Notes: a model not told the origin generated them from the letters alone. A stretch of DNA of 64,000 nt from WJJR01 sp964440935 (GCA_964440935.1 CAYTTY010000003.1:1-64000); one strand, 5' to 3'; positions 17,484 to 27,865 are shown, counted from the first letter of the stretch. Program-made: numbers and translations.

Positions 17484-17759
17484 TCGGACCCTCCTCCGAG
17501 ATGTGTGCTGCGACGCACGGGGTGAACATTCCATTACTCGGGAAGTGGGGTAGCACTCCCAGTTCGCACTTTACGGATTCGGACGTATTCTTGTTGCGGA
17601 AGAATAGAGATCGAATGAAAATCAGACCGACAATGTGTGGGAAATAACTCGGCCTTAACCCGACGCTTCAGCCCCTAGTAGATGAGGATGGGACGCATCG
17701 GATGGGCCCCATCCGCGCTATCCCTGGATTGCCGACCTGTCTCGACACACACAGTGGCG

Positions 17760-19808
17760 CTACCTCTTCATGTATTTGTCGAACCAGTCGACGATGAACT
17801 CCAATCGGGCAATGCGCCGGTCGGGGCGGCCATGGCGCGACAAGCCGTGCGGTTCCTCGGGGAATCGTACCAGCTCGGTGGTGCGGCGCAGATACTTCAA
17901 ACGCGTGTACAATTGTTCACCTTGTTCAATGGCGCAGCGCAGATCGTTTTCGCTGTGAATGATGAGAAGCGGTGTCCGAATGTTGCCGGCGTAGGTCAAT
18001 GGTGACATCCGTTCGTAGCCTTCGGGATTCTCCCAATACTGGCCACCAAACTCGTGGCGCCACAGCCAGCCGAGATCGGATGATCCAAAGAATGTTCTCA
18101 AGTCGACAACCGAGCGTTGTGTCACGGCCGCTTTGAATCGATGCGTGTGGCCAACAACCCAGTTGGTCATGTATCCGCCGTACGATCCGCCTGTAATCCC
18201 CATCTTGTTCTTATTAATGTACGGTTGGCTTTCCAGCCAGTCGGCGGCGGCCATCACATCTTCGTAATCGACTGTTCCCCACCCGTTCACGATTGCTTCG
18301 GTGAACGCGCGACCACGTCCCTGCGATCCGCGCGGATTGGTGTACATCACCACGTATCCTTTTGCGGCCAAAGCCTGCATTTCGTGGAAGAAGGAGTAGC
18401 CGTACTGAGTACGGGGTCCGCCGTGCACTTCAATAATCGACGGATACTTGCGGCCGCGCTTGAAGTTCGGTGGCTTGAGCACCCAGCCCTGGATTTTGGT
18501 ATTGTTCGTCGACCGGAACCAGACTTCCTGTGGCTTGGGAATCTGCACCCCTTTCAGCCAATCACCATTGATCTTGGTCAGAATACGTGGGCGCGGCGTC
18601 TTCTTGTCCAGCTCAACAATGCCAATCTCAGCCGGTGCCGTTTCGTCGCCGATCAGCAGCGCCGCCCGTTTGCCACGCCAGCCGAAACTGATTCCCTGGA
18701 CATGATACTTGCCGCCGAACAACGGTTCCGGGATTCCGCCGCGACGAGGCATGGTGAAGGGCAAGGTTGCACCGGTATCCGAACAGAGAATGGTCAACGT
18801 CCGGCCATTGCGCGACCATTGGGGAGCGATCATGCCAAACCCTTCGCCGGTATCGGAAATCGTATCGTCTTCGGGCTGACGGTCGAACTTGGGCGTGAGA
18901 TTCTTCGCGGCGGGGCGCCCTTTCGCTCCGACAATCCAGGTGTGCATCGGGACCACACCAAATGGCGAGTCGGGCTGGGTGTGCCCGAGGTAGGCAATCA
19001 GTTTGCCGTCGGGCGAAAACGACGGGTGTTCGACTGGCCCTTCGGGTGTGGGGATTCGACGCGGTGTTCCGCCACGGATTGGCACCGTATACAATTCCAT
19101 CCGATTCGGGTCGCGGTCTGGATCGGGACGGCGATTGGTGACATAGGCAACGGTCTTCCCATCGGGTGATACCGCCGGTGACATTTCTTCGAAACGCCCT
19201 GTGGTGAGCTGTGTCCCCTCACCCGTTTCCACATCAAATGCCCAAATGTGAAACTCGTCTTTGGGCAGAAAGCCCGCGCCATCAAGACGGTAGAATAAAC
19301 GGGTGATGTGCCGATACACCGGAGTCTCCCGTTTCGGTGTCTTGCCATCGTCCGACTGCTTCTTTTCCTCGTAGCCCCTCTCAGTCATCCCCGGTGGGTC
19401 ATTTTCCCGGTACATGCAGACGACGGTTTTCGAATCGGGTGTGAAGACCAGATCCGAAAACACGCCGTCCTTCTCGACCAGTGGCTTTGCCTCGCCGCCG
19501 TCGGTGGGCAGCAGGTGGATGCCGGGATGGTCGCCACGCTTGGAAACAAACGCGATGTAATGGCCATCCGGCGAGAAGACCGGACTCGCATCGCCGCGAT
19601 CCCCGAAGGTTAATTGGCGTACATCGCTCCCGTCGGCACGACATCGCCACAGATGGGAGTGGTACTTTTTCTTATCCTCGGCGGCGGTTTCGACCACGAA
19701 GCAAATCGTCTCTTCATCGGGGGAGAGTACAGGGGAGCGGACGAATTTGATCCGGGCAATATCATCAAAACTGATGGGCCGCTTCTTCGTGGTTCGTTTG
19801 GGTGGCAC
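17760..19808 (-). CDS. S9-family prolyl oligopeptidase-like peptidase, cytoplasmic type
   Basis: The 682-residue protein has an N-terminal seven-bladed beta-propeller (TolB/WD40-like SPDG repeats: LSPDEETICFVVE, FSPDGHYIAFVSKR, VSPDGKTVAYVTNR, FSPDGKLIAYLG) and a C-terminal alpha/beta hydrolase. The nucleophile is Ser542 in GITGGSYGGYMTNW, with the Asp in HSENDLRC and the His in EEPHGLSRHGRP. It resembles S9C acylaminoacyl/dipeptidyl peptidases that act on short peptides. No signal peptide is seen. The start is GTG 19808, with AGGAGG five bases upstream. A compact palindrome at about 17699-17715 lies beyond its stop. Confidence 0.93.
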   Translation of the reverse strand: MPPKRTTKKRPISFDDIARIKFVRSPVLSPDEETICFVVETAAEDKKKYHSHLWRCRADGSDVRQLTFGDRGDASPVFSPDGHYIAFVSKRGDHPGIHLLPTDGGEAKPLVEKDGVFSDLVFTPDSKTVVCMYRENDPPGMTERGYEEKKQSDDGKTPKRETPVYRHITRLFYRLDGAGFLPKDEFHIWAFDVETGEGTQLTTGRFEEMSPAVSPDGKTVAYVTNRRPDPDRDPNRMELYTVPIRGGTPRRIPTPEGPVEHPSFSPDGKLIAYLGHTQPDSPFGVVPMHTWIVGAKGRPAAKNLTPKFDRQPEDDTISDTGEGFGMIAPQWSRNGRTLTILCSDTGATLPFTMPRRGGIPEPLFGGKYHVQGISFGWRGKRAALLIGDETAPAEIGIVELDKKTPRPRILTKINGDWLKGVQIPKPQEVWFRSTNNTKIQGWVLKPPNFKRGRKYPSIIEVHGGPRTQYGYSFFHEMQALAAKGYVVMYTNPRGSQGRGRAFTEAIVNGWGTVDYEDVMAAADWLESQPYINKNKMGITGGSYGGYMTNWVVGHTHRFKAAVTQRSVVDLRTFFGSSDLGWLWRHEFGGQYWENPEGYERMSPLTYAGNIRTPLLIIHSENDLRCAIEQGEQLYTRLKYLRRTTELVRFPEEPHGLSRHGRPDRRIARLEFIVDWFDKYMKR

Positions 19809-20348
19809 GTATTCCTCCTGTGAGAATCGAAATCACTGGCAACTTGAAACTTCAAGTGGGCGTTCACCCCCAACTCAGCCGCTGAACATAAGGACCATCC
19901 CGTTCACACAGAAGTGAAAAAACAGGTCTAAGCCACTGTAAGAGGATGTGAAGATCATCGTGGCGGTTTCGATAACTCCTTGTGGCGGAAATTGTTATTA
20001 GCACAAGGGGTGTCTGGTGACCCGGCCCCAGGCAAATCAGGGCAGGGAACCCTTGGGAAAGGTAAGAGGGTTGTGTATATTGGCAGGTTACCCCCCACGG
20101 AGGGGCGACACAGGAGAATCTGATCGACAAGGACAACAGGCGGGGCAGACAGGCACCCACACGAATCACTCCCACCGAGTGCCGCATCGAATCCAATATG
20201 ACGATATGAGAACGGTAGGGCGCGTGGCCGCGTTCCAGCATCATCCCGACCCGTCCACACGCCGAAACGTCAATTGAAGAAGCAACGAGTGCATGGCAGC
20301 CGCCGGCATCCGTCGGTTGTGCTGTACTGCCAGCGGGGTAAATGACTC
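19809..20348. other. Large divergent intergenic region
   Basis: These 540 bp separate two divergent protease genes. Short frames exist on both strands but none has a good ribosome site or recognisable product. The two promoters must lie here. I saw no strong hairpin or repeat from the families found elsewhere. Confidence 0.45.
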
Positions 20349-23300
20349 ATGCAGAGATTTAGCATCACGCTGTCCGCGGTCGTTCTCATGGTATTTGGCA
20401 TGGTCATGTCGGTAACAGACTATGCGCACGCCGGACGCATCGAGCCCAACTTCGAGACGTATTTGCAGACCGCCGGTCCGGATGAGATGATCCCGGTGAT
20501 GATTCGTCCGGTCGGAACGGTGACCGGCCAGTCACTGAAGAAGCAACTGGCAACGGCGTACAAAACTCGCGGAGAACGTCACCGGGCGGCGATCACCACA
20601 TTGAAATCCACCGCTGACGCCACCCAGCCGGCGATTCGGCGCGCCCTTGCATCGAAACAATTTGACGGTCGCGTACATGACGTCCGCAGTTTTTGGATCG
20701 ACAATGTCATCACCGCAGAGATGACGCCGTCGGCGATTGCCGAAATCGCCAGCCGGGCCGACGTCGATGAAGTGCTCATGATGCCCGAGGTCGAATTCTA
20801 TCGCTCGATGGACGAGTACAGCGACGGGTCGCCAGCCCCCGCGGGCACCGAGGTCTTTGATGCCGTTCCGGGCATCCGCGCCATTCGAGCGGACTCGGTG
20901 TGGGCAATGGGCTATACCGGCAAGGGACGCCTCGTCGCCAGTATCGATACGGGCGTGGATGGTTTGCACAACTTTCTCAAGGACAAGTGGCGCGGTAACA
21001 ACGGGTATTCGCCGCAAGAAAGCTGGTTCTATCCGCTCGACAATTCCACCGTGCCGCGGACCTTTCCGGGCGATAGCGACGAACATGGCACCTTCGTTAT
21101 GGGGATCATGGTGGCGATTCAGGATTCGACAGTGCGCAATGATCCCGATCTGGACACCGTTGGCGTAGCCATTGAAGCCCAGTGGATCACCGCTGCTGCA
21201 ATCGATGTGACCGGCGTCAATATCTTGGAGGCGATGCAGTGGTGTGCCGATCCCGATGGCGATCCCAACACCGAGTTGGATGTGCCCGACGTGGTCAACA
21301 ATTCATGGGGATCACCGGTTGTGAGTTTCTTCAACGGTGTGCGCGCACCACAACCGTGCACCGATGTGTTCTGGAATGGGATCGACAACGTCGAGGCCGC
21401 CGGCGCGGTGATGCTCTTCGCCGCGGGGAATGAGGGGAACTTCGGTGAACGGACAACGCGCGATCCCGGCAATCGGGCCACGACCGACTTAAACGCCTTT
21501 GCCATTGGCATGATTGACCCGCATATCGCCGAGTATCCCGCTCATGTGCTGTCATCCCAGGGTCCATCGGAATGTGACGGCGTGTCGATTAAACCGGAGG
21601 TCGTGGCACCCGGTGTGAGGATCCAGACCACACGGCCCAACGGGATTATGAGACAAGACGTGCTGGGAACCTCGTTCGCCGTCCCGTACGTTTCCGGTGG
21701 TGTTGCGCTGATGCGTGAATACAATCCCAATGCCACGGTGGATCAAATTAAACAGGCGTTGATTGACGGCGCGACCGACCTCGGTGAACCCGGCCCCGAC
21801 AATCTCTATGGTCATGGACTGGTCAACCTGAAGCGGTCCATCGAACTGCTACCGCCCAATGAGCAGCCCGCACTGTACATCAAACGGGATCAGTACCTGC
21901 GTCCGGGTCCTGGAGAATCGACTGAGATGGTCATCACGCTGCGGTCGGCCGGGACAGAGGTGAACGATGTCATGGTCACTGTCGTCTCCGAAGATCCCCG
22001 CTTGCTTGTCGTCAATGGCATTGCACCATTCGGTGACTTTGTGTCATTTGGTGATACCGCCAGCAACGCCGCATCGCCGTTTGAATTCGAAGTGAGTGAG
22101 ACAGCGCTCGAGGGCGAGCGATTGAATCTGCGCTTTGAGATTACCGGATCGGGTGGCTACACGCGGACGAAACGAGGTGCCATTCAGGTTGGTCCGACGC
22201 GGACCGATGATGTCTATACTCACGTCGGTGGCAACTTTGTCCTGAGCATTGCCTCGATGGGAATGTTCGGCATGCATCCGCAGAGTATTGCCCCGCGAGC
22301 TGGAGGGCTCGGGTATTCGTATCGCGGTGATACTGAGCAGAGCATGTTCGAAGGCGCATTTCTTGTTGGAATCGGACCGGACCAGGTGTCGGACAACGCG
22401 CGTGACGGCGCCTCATTCCCCGACTTTGATTTTCAAGTCGATCCGGGCGGCCAGTTGCAGATTCAAACAGCTGGTTCCCAGTACGTCGAAGAAACACGCT
22501 CTGCGTTTTCTGATGCCACCGCCGAGAATCCGATCGGCCTGTTCATTGTTCAGCGTACCTTCGTCGACAATGATCCCGACAACGACGATTACCTGACAGT
22601 TGAGTATACCATTTATAACCGGTCGGGCGCCCCGGTCGACGATCTGCATGCGGGACTGTACTTCGATTGGGATTTCCCATGGTTGTCCGGTCAGAATGAT
22701 GAGGGTGGCTACGATCTGTCTAATGGTGTCGGGTGGATGGTTGGCAGCGGCGGGTCTCGGTATCGCGGCATCGCCGTGCTCACGCCTCCCGGAGCGACGT
22801 CGTACCGGCACTTCCTGAACGATCCGGAGATCTATAGCCAGTTGGTTGGCGATACGTCGAGTTGGAATGGCTTCACCAATGAAGAGAAATGGAACGCAAT
22901 GACCGGCGGCTTTACACAAACCGAACCGCCATCACCGCAAGACGGTTCGCATCTGATTGCAACTGGACCGTTTGATATTGCTGTCGATGATTCAGTTCAG
23001 GTTGCGTTTGCCATCATCGGGGCGAACTCCGAAGAGGACTTGCTGACATTCGCCGGGCGGGCGCGATTGCAGTACGCAACCGGTACGGTCTCGGTGACAC
23101 CCGGCTCGATGAATTTCACCGCTCTTGTCAACGGAAACGACCCGGATCCGAGAACGTTAACCATTACCAACCTGACCGCGACGCAGGTGACGTTTGATGT
23201 TACGCATGCGCCCGATTGGGCGTTCGTGTCACCCATTACGGGATCGATCCTCAATGGAACGAGCACTGAGATTACGATTGCTCCGGATACGGATACACTG

Positions 23301-23699
23301 GGGCTCGGCACGTATGAGGATTCGGTCGTCGTGGTCACGGATGATGAATCCCTCAGCAAGGCTGTAATACCAGTCACTCTGACCATCGAAGCCCAGCAGT
23401 CCGCCGCAGTCGATCCCAACCCATTTAATCCCGCGGATGGCCCGGTCACCCTGCGGCTGGCGGTCAATTCCGGAACGCCGGAACGCGCGACGGCGACAAT
23501 CTACGATATCGCCGGATTTAAAGTGCGTGATATCTACCCCAACGAAGTCTCGTTGAGCATGGGCATGGTCGAGGTTTTGTGGGATGGCCGCAACGACGAC
23601 AAAGTCGTCGCGAATGGCGTCTATTTTGGTCACATTAAAGTCGTAGTCGGCGGCGGACCCGCCATTGACAAAACCTACACCATTGTGCTGAAGAAGTAG
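20349..23699 (+). CDS. Secreted subtilisin-like (S8) serine protease with FlgD-like C-terminal domain
   Basis: The 1116-residue protein has a signal peptide (cleavage near AHAGR) and an inhibitor-like prodomain to about residue 150. The subtilase domain follows, with the triad Asp200 (SIDTGVD), His246 (DEHGTF) and Ser442 (GTSFAVP) and an oxyanion Asn in AAGNEGN. Ig-like beta domains come after, and a region near 910-1010 reads like an ASPM/BACON-type sandwich (VTPGSMNFTALVNG, LTITNLTATQVTFDV). The last 90 residues are FlgD-like (VDPNPFNPADGPVTLRLAV, ATIYDIAGFKVRDI, WDGRNDDKVVANGVYF), a domain often at the end of exported FCB proteins. A cell-surface or extracellular protease is inferred. Two terminators follow. 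Confidence 0.93.
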   Translation: MQRFSITLSAVVLMVFGMVMSVTDYAHAGRIEPNFETYLQTAGPDEMIPVMIRPVGTVTGQSLKKQLATAYKTRGERHRAAITTLKSTADATQPAIRRALASKQFDGRVHDVRSFWIDNVITAEMTPSAIAEIASRADVDEVLMMPEVEFYRSMDEYSDGSPAPAGTEVFDAVPGIRAIRADSVWAMGYTGKGRLVASIDTGVDGLHNFLKDKWRGNNGYSPQESWFYPLDNSTVPRTFPGDSDEHGTFVMGIMVAIQDSTVRNDPDLDTVGVAIEAQWITAAAIDVTGVNILEAMQWCADPDGDPNTELDVPDVVNNSWGSPVVSFFNGVRAPQPCTDVFWNGIDNVEAAGAVMLFAAGNEGNFGERTTRDPGNRATTDLNAFAIGMIDPHIAEYPAHVLSSQGPSECDGVSIKPEVVAPGVRIQTTRPNGIMRQDVLGTSFAVPYVSGGVALMREYNPNATVDQIKQALIDGATDLGEPGPDNLYGHGLVNLKRSIELLPPNEQPALYIKRDQYLRPGPGESTEMVITLRSAGTEVNDVMVTVVSEDPRLLVVNGIAPFGDFVSFGDTASNAASPFEFEVSETALEGERLNLRFEITGSGGYTRTKRGAIQVGPTRTDDVYTHVGGNFVLSIASMGMFGMHPQSIAPRAGGLGYSYRGDTEQSMFEGAFLVGIGPDQVSDNARDGASFPDFDFQVDPGGQLQIQTAGSQYVEETRSAFSDATAENPIGLFIVQRTFVDNDPDNDDYLTVEYTIYNRSGAPVDDLHAGLYFDWDFPWLSGQNDEGGYDLSNGVGWMVGSGGSRYRGIAVLTPPGATSYRHFLNDPEIYSQLVGDTSSWNGFTNEEKWNAMTGGFTQTEPPSPQDGSHLIATGPFDIAVDDSVQVAFAIIGANSEEDLLTFAGRARLQYATGTVSVTPGSMNFTALVNGNDPDPRTLTITNLTATQVTFDVTHAPDWAFVSPITGSILNGTSTEITIAPDTDTLGLGTYEDSVVVVTDDESLSKAVIPVTLTIEAQQSAAVDPNPFNPADGPVTLRLAVNSGTPERATATIYDIAGFKVRDIYPNEVSLSMGMVEVLWDGRNDDKVVANGVYFGHIKVVVGGGPAIDKTYTIVLKK

Positions 23700-23713
23700 A
23701 AAAATCCGTTTTT

Positions 23714-23734
23714 TGTGCGCCGCGCACATTTTTA
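23714..23734 (+). terminator. Short hairpin with T-run after S8 protease
   Basis: TGTGCG pairs with CGCACA around CCG and is followed by TTTTT. It is the first of two terminator-like hairpins behind the protease gene. Confidence 0.65.
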
Positions 23735-23756
23735 CTTCCATAGCTTGATTGATCGA

Positions 23757-23787
23757 AAGAGCCCGCTTTACGGCGGGCTCTTGTTGT
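23757..23787 (+). terminator. Second terminator after S8 protease
   Basis: AAGAGCCCGC pairs with GCGGGCTCTT around a six-base loop and is followed by GTTGTTG. It is a strong stem with a partial T-run, 57 bp after the stop. Confidence 0.75.
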
Positions 23788-23862
23788 TGATGAAACTTCG
23801 TGATTAAATTCCCGTGTAATGTTCGAATGACAATGACATGTCTTCGATCCAAGGAGGTTCAA

Positions 23863-25785
23863 GTGACGAAGCAACACACGCAAGCGACCCGGTTGTGTCT
23901 GGGGCTGATCAGCGTCTTGGTGATTCTGGCGTTTGCCAGCACGGCGTTGGCGGCTCTTCCACCACTCATTCCTAAAGAAGTAATATTTGGGAATCCGGAA
24001 CGGGCGCAGGCCCGCATTTCACCGGACGGGACGATGATGTCGTATCTGGCGCCGGTCGACAACGTTCTCAACATTTGGGTACGGACCATCGGCGAAGAGG
24101 ATGACCGTGTCGTCACAAACGACACGCTGCGCGGTATTCGTGCGCATTACTGGGCGCAGGACAACAAGCACATCATTTATCCACAAGACGTGGGCGGTAA
24201 TGAAAACTGGCACGTCTACTCGGTCGACATCGCGACCAAGACGACAACGGATCTGACTCCGTTCGAGGGTGTCCGCGCCGATCTGGCCGCCATCGATCCC
24301 AATTATCCCGATCAGCTACTGGTCACAATGAACAAGCGCGATCCCACCGTCTTCGACATCTTCAATATCAACATCAACACCGGCGAAGCCACTCTCGTCG
24401 GCGAGAACCCGGGCAACATCGTTGGGTGGATCCCCGACAACGATTTCAAGGTCCGTGGGGCGATGGAAACCACGCCGGATGGTGGCTTTAATGTGTTGGT
24501 CCGTGATTCGGAGGATGCCGAGTTCCGGACACTCCTTCACTGGGGACCGCAGGATGGCGACGGGTCACCGTACGGCTTCACACCCGACGGCGAAGGTCTC
24601 TATGTCGCCGATCCGCTCGAATCCAACGTCTCTGTGCTCAAACGCATCAACACGACGACCGGTGAGGAGACGATTATCGCATCGGATCCCCGCGTCGATG
24701 TCGGTGGTGTCATGATTCATCCGACTGAGTATCATGTTGAAGCGGTTGCATTCAATTACGATCAGGACCGTTGGCAAATTGTTGATTCGACGTTGGTGGA
24801 TGAGTTCGAAGCAATACGTGATATGTCGCCAGGGGAATTTTCCATCGTCAGTCGCGACCTGGACGATGACACGTGGTTGATTGCGTTTTCGTCCGACGTC
24901 GAACCAACTCGTTACTACAGCTTTGATCGGAACACAAAAAACGGCACCTATCTCTTCACCACCCGACCCGAATTGGAAGAATACACCCTCGCGCCGATGA
25001 CGTTTGTGGAAATCGAGTCGCGCGATGGGTTGACTTTGCCGTCGTATCTGACTCTGCCGGTCGGCGTCGAACCGACCAACCTGCCGCTGGTGTTGAATGT
25101 CCACGGCGGCCCGTGGGCACGCGACTACTGGGGTTACCATCCCGAAGTGCAATGGATGGCCAATCGCGGCTATGCGGTGTTGCAGGTGAACTTCCGCGGC
25201 TCGACCGGATTCGGCAAAGAGTTTCTCCACGCCGGCGATAAAGAGTGGGGTCGGAAGATGCAAAATGACCTCACCGACGCAGTGCGCTGGGCGGTTGACC
25301 AGGGTTATGCCGATCCCGAAAAGGTTGCGATTTACGGCGGATCGTATGGTGGTTACGCGGCCCTCGCTGGCGCAGCGTTTACGCCTGATCTGTACACCTG
25401 TGCGGTCGATATCGTCGGTCCGTCCAACATCATCACGCTGATCGAGTCGATCCCGCCGTACTGGGAACCGATGATGAAGCTGTTCTACAATCGTGTTGGT
25501 GATCCCAACACCGAGGAGGAAATGCTTAAACAGCGGTCGCCGTTGTTCTCGGCCGACAAGATCGAAATCCCGATGTTGATCGGGCAGGGCGCCAACGACC
25601 CGCGCGTCAAGCAGGCCGAGTCAGAGCAAATCGTTGCCGCACTAAAAGCGAACGAAGCCTATGTCGAGTATGTCGTCTATCCGGATGAAGGCCACGGCTT
25701 TGCCCGTCCGGAAAACCGCCTCGATTTCTACGGTAAGACGGAGAATTTCCTCGCCCGCTACCTCGACGGACGCGTGGAAGAGTAG
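23863..25785 (+). CDS. S9-family peptidase, exported paralog
   Basis: The 640-residue protein opens with a signal peptide (hydrophobic LCLGLISVLVILAFASTALA). A beta-propeller (about residues 45-385) and an alpha/beta hydrolase domain follow, with nucleophile Ser494 in YGGSYGGYAALAGAA, the Asp in QGANDPRV and the His in DEGHGF. The start is GTG 23863 because AAGGAGG lies five bases upstream; reading from the ATG at 23800 would bury the signal peptide. The next gene encodes a close paralog lacking the signal peptide, so this is a tandem duplication. Periplasmic peptide cleavage is inferred. Confidence 0.93.
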   Translation: MTKQHTQATRLCLGLISVLVILAFASTALAALPPLIPKEVIFGNPERAQARISPDGTMMSYLAPVDNVLNIWVRTIGEEDDRVVTNDTLRGIRAHYWAQDNKHIIYPQDVGGNENWHVYSVDIATKTTTDLTPFEGVRADLAAIDPNYPDQLLVTMNKRDPTVFDIFNININTGEATLVGENPGNIVGWIPDNDFKVRGAMETTPDGGFNVLVRDSEDAEFRTLLHWGPQDGDGSPYGFTPDGEGLYVADPLESNVSVLKRINTTTGEETIIASDPRVDVGGVMIHPTEYHVEAVAFNYDQDRWQIVDSTLVDEFEAIRDMSPGEFSIVSRDLDDDTWLIAFSSDVEPTRYYSFDRNTKNGTYLFTTRPELEEYTLAPMTFVEIESRDGLTLPSYLTLPVGVEPTNLPLVLNVHGGPWARDYWGYHPEVQWMANRGYAVLQVNFRGSTGFGKEFLHAGDKEWGRKMQNDLTDAVRWAVDQGYADPEKVAIYGGSYGGYAALAGAAFTPDLYTCAVDIVGPSNIITLIESIPPYWEPMMKLFYNRVGDPNTEEEMLKQRSPLFSADKIEIPMLIGQGANDPRVKQAESEQIVAALKANEAYVEYVVYPDEGHGFARPENRLDFYGKTENFLARYLDGRVEE

Positions 25786-25812
25786 ATTCTGCACCGCGAT
25801 TTCTGTACGTTC

Positions 25813-25843
25813 AGCCGGCCGGCTCAATCAGAGTCGGCCGGTT
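25813..25843 (+). terminator. Hairpin between the two S9 paralogs
   Basis: A 13-bp stem with G-T pairs (AGCCGGCCGGCTC against GAGTCGGCCGGTT) around AATCA lies between the paralogs, 28 bp after the first stop. The weak T-run suggests partial termination. Confidence 0.6.
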
Positions 25844-25861
25844 ACATTTGTAGGAGTCTGC

Positions 25862-27715
25862 ATGGAACGCAATGTTGCAACACAACAGGCAACAGTACCA
25901 CTCGTCCCTCGCGAATTGTTTTTCGGAAATCCCGAGCGGGTGCAGGGAAGGTTATCACCTGATGGGAAACGGTTGTCCTTTCTGGCCCCACACCATGGCG
26001 TGCTCAATGTGTGGATTCAGAGCCTCGACGGCAACGATGCCCGGCCGCTGACCGCTGACCGGGAGCGCGGCATTCATCTGCATCATTGGGCGTACGACAA
26101 TCAACACATTTTGTACCGGCAGGATCGCAACGGCGACGAGAACTGGCATGTCTTCGCATGTCGGTTGGATAGCGGTGCGGTACGAGATCTGACGCCGATC
26201 GAGAATATCCAAGCGGCCATTCTCAGTCTCGATCCCACGTTTCCCGATAAGATCCTCGTCCAGTTGAACAACCGTGATCCACAACTGATGGATGTCTATC
26301 GCGTGTCACTGGTGACCGGTGAGATGACGCTGGTGGCTGAGAATCCGGGGGGCATTGTTGGTTGGATTCCCGATCACGAGTTCCGGCTGCGTGCGGCGTA
26401 TGCGGCCAACCCCGACGGTGGCTTTGATCTGCTGGCGCGTGGGAAGGAAGAGGATGAGTTTTCTACGCTGATGCATTGGGGACCGGAGGATGATGGGCAC
26501 CCCTACGGTTTTACGCCGGACGGTAGTGGCATCTACGTCGGTGATTCGCGTAATGCCGAAACGATTCGTTTGAAAGTGATCGACATCCCATCGGCCGATG
26601 AGCACCTGATTGCCGAGAATCAGAACACCGATATCGATGACGTGTTGATTCATCCGTCGAAGCACAATGTTGAAGCGGTCGCGTTTCATTACGATCGAAA
26701 ACAGTGGCAGCCAATCGACGACGGTGTGCGCGATGACCTGACGCGTTTGGCGGAAACGGTTGACGGTGACATCGACATTGTCAGCCGTGATCTCGATGAT
26801 CGGAATTGGCTGATTGCCTGTGTGCGAGATCGTGAGCCGGTTTCGTATTACCACTACCAGCGCGGCACCGAGACAGCACTCCTTTTCTCGACCAAACCGG
26901 AATTGCAGAAGTACACGATGGCGCCAATGGCGTTTGTGGAGATCACCGCACGAGATGGACTGACATTGCCATCGTATCTGACCATTCCACCAGAGTCGGC
27001 CGGAACGAATGTGCCGTTGGTGCTGAACGTGCATGGTGGTCCCTGGCATCGCGACACCTGGACCTTTCACAGCGAAGTGCAGTGGCTGGCCAACCGCGGG
27101 TACGCCGTGTTGCAGGTGAACTTCCGCGGCTCGACCGGATTCGGGAAGTCGTTTCTGCATGCCGGCGATAAAGAGTGGGGCCGGAAGATGCAGCACGATC
27201 TCACTGACAGTGTGAAATGGGCCATTGACCAGAGCATTGCCGATCCCGAACGGATCGCGATCTTCGGCGGCTCGTACGGTGGCTACGCTGCGTTGTCTGG
27301 AGCGGTGTTTACGCCCGACTTGTACCGGTGCGCGGTGGCCATGGTCGGTCCATCAAGCATCTTGACGTGGATGGCATCCATTCCACCGTATTGGAAACCA
27401 TTGATTAAGCTGTTCCACACACGCGTCGGCAATCCGGACACCGAAGAAGAGATGCTCAAAGAGCGGTCCCCGTTGTTTTCGGTCGACAAGATTCGGATCC
27501 CCATGTTGATCGGCCAGGGTGCCAACGATCCGCGTGTGCGCCAGGAGGAATCGGAACAGATCGTGGCCGCATTGAAATCGAAGGGTCACGAAGTCGAATA
27601 CGCCTTGTACGAAGACGAAGGACACGGTTTATGCCGTCCCGAAAACCGTTTGGACTTCTATGCCCGCGCGGAACGATTTTTGGCGCGGCATCTGGGTGGG
27701 CGGTGTGAGGAGTGA
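25862..27715 (+). CDS. S9-family peptidase, paralog without signal peptide
   Basis: The 617-residue protein aligns throughout with its upstream neighbour: LFFGNPERVQGRLSPDG near the N-terminus, FNFRGSTGFGKSFLHAGDKEWGRKMQ-like identity in the hydrolase domain and nucleophile Ser471 in FGGSYGGYAALSGAV, with QGANDPRV and DEGHGLCRPENR. ATG 25862 is used because TAGGAG lies just upstream; the frame extends back to 25661 inside the neighbour, but that extension is only overlap. With this start there is no signal peptide, so the protein is probably cytoplasmic and the pair seems to cover two compartments. Confidence 0.92.
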   Translation: MERNVATQQATVPLVPRELFFGNPERVQGRLSPDGKRLSFLAPHHGVLNVWIQSLDGNDARPLTADRERGIHLHHWAYDNQHILYRQDRNGDENWHVFACRLDSGAVRDLTPIENIQAAILSLDPTFPDKILVQLNNRDPQLMDVYRVSLVTGEMTLVAENPGGIVGWIPDHEFRLRAAYAANPDGGFDLLARGKEEDEFSTLMHWGPEDDGHPYGFTPDGSGIYVGDSRNAETIRLKVIDIPSADEHLIAENQNTDIDDVLIHPSKHNVEAVAFHYDRKQWQPIDDGVRDDLTRLAETVDGDIDIVSRDLDDRNWLIACVRDREPVSYYHYQRGTETALLFSTKPELQKYTMAPMAFVEITARDGLTLPSYLTIPPESAGTNVPLVLNVHGGPWHRDTWTFHSEVQWLANRGYAVLQVNFRGSTGFGKSFLHAGDKEWGRKMQHDLTDSVKWAIDQSIADPERIAIFGGSYGGYAALSGAVFTPDLYRCAVAMVGPSSILTWMASIPPYWKPLIKLFHTRVGNPDTEEEMLKERSPLFSVDKIRIPMLIGQGANDPRVRQEESEQIVAALKSKGHEVEYALYEDEGHGLCRPENRLDFYARAERFLARHLGGRCEE

Positions 27716-27770
27716 TTGACGGAGGAGTGTCGTCAAAGGACCGATGCCTGAAGCGCGAGTTGTTCGCAGT

Positions 27771-27851
27771 TGTCATCCCCGTGAAAGAGGGGATCCATTT
27801 TCCCATTCTGGCGATTTCCCAAAATGGATTCCCGCTCTTGCGGGAATGACA
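27771..27851. repeat. Palindromic intergenic repeat, second copy
   Basis: TGTCATCCCCGTGAAAGAGG on the left is near-complementary to CCGCTCTTGCGGGAATGACA on the right, with an inner AAATGG/CCATTT pair. It is the same family as 15152-15231 and ends 15 bp before the yggS start, so it may fold in that 5' leader. Confidence 0.75.
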
Positions 27852-27865
27852 GCGGGTGATTAGTC

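Noticed and set aside
19864..20277. Short frames in the 540-bp divergent region
   Set aside because: They overlap on both strands and look random; none carries a signal peptide or known motif.
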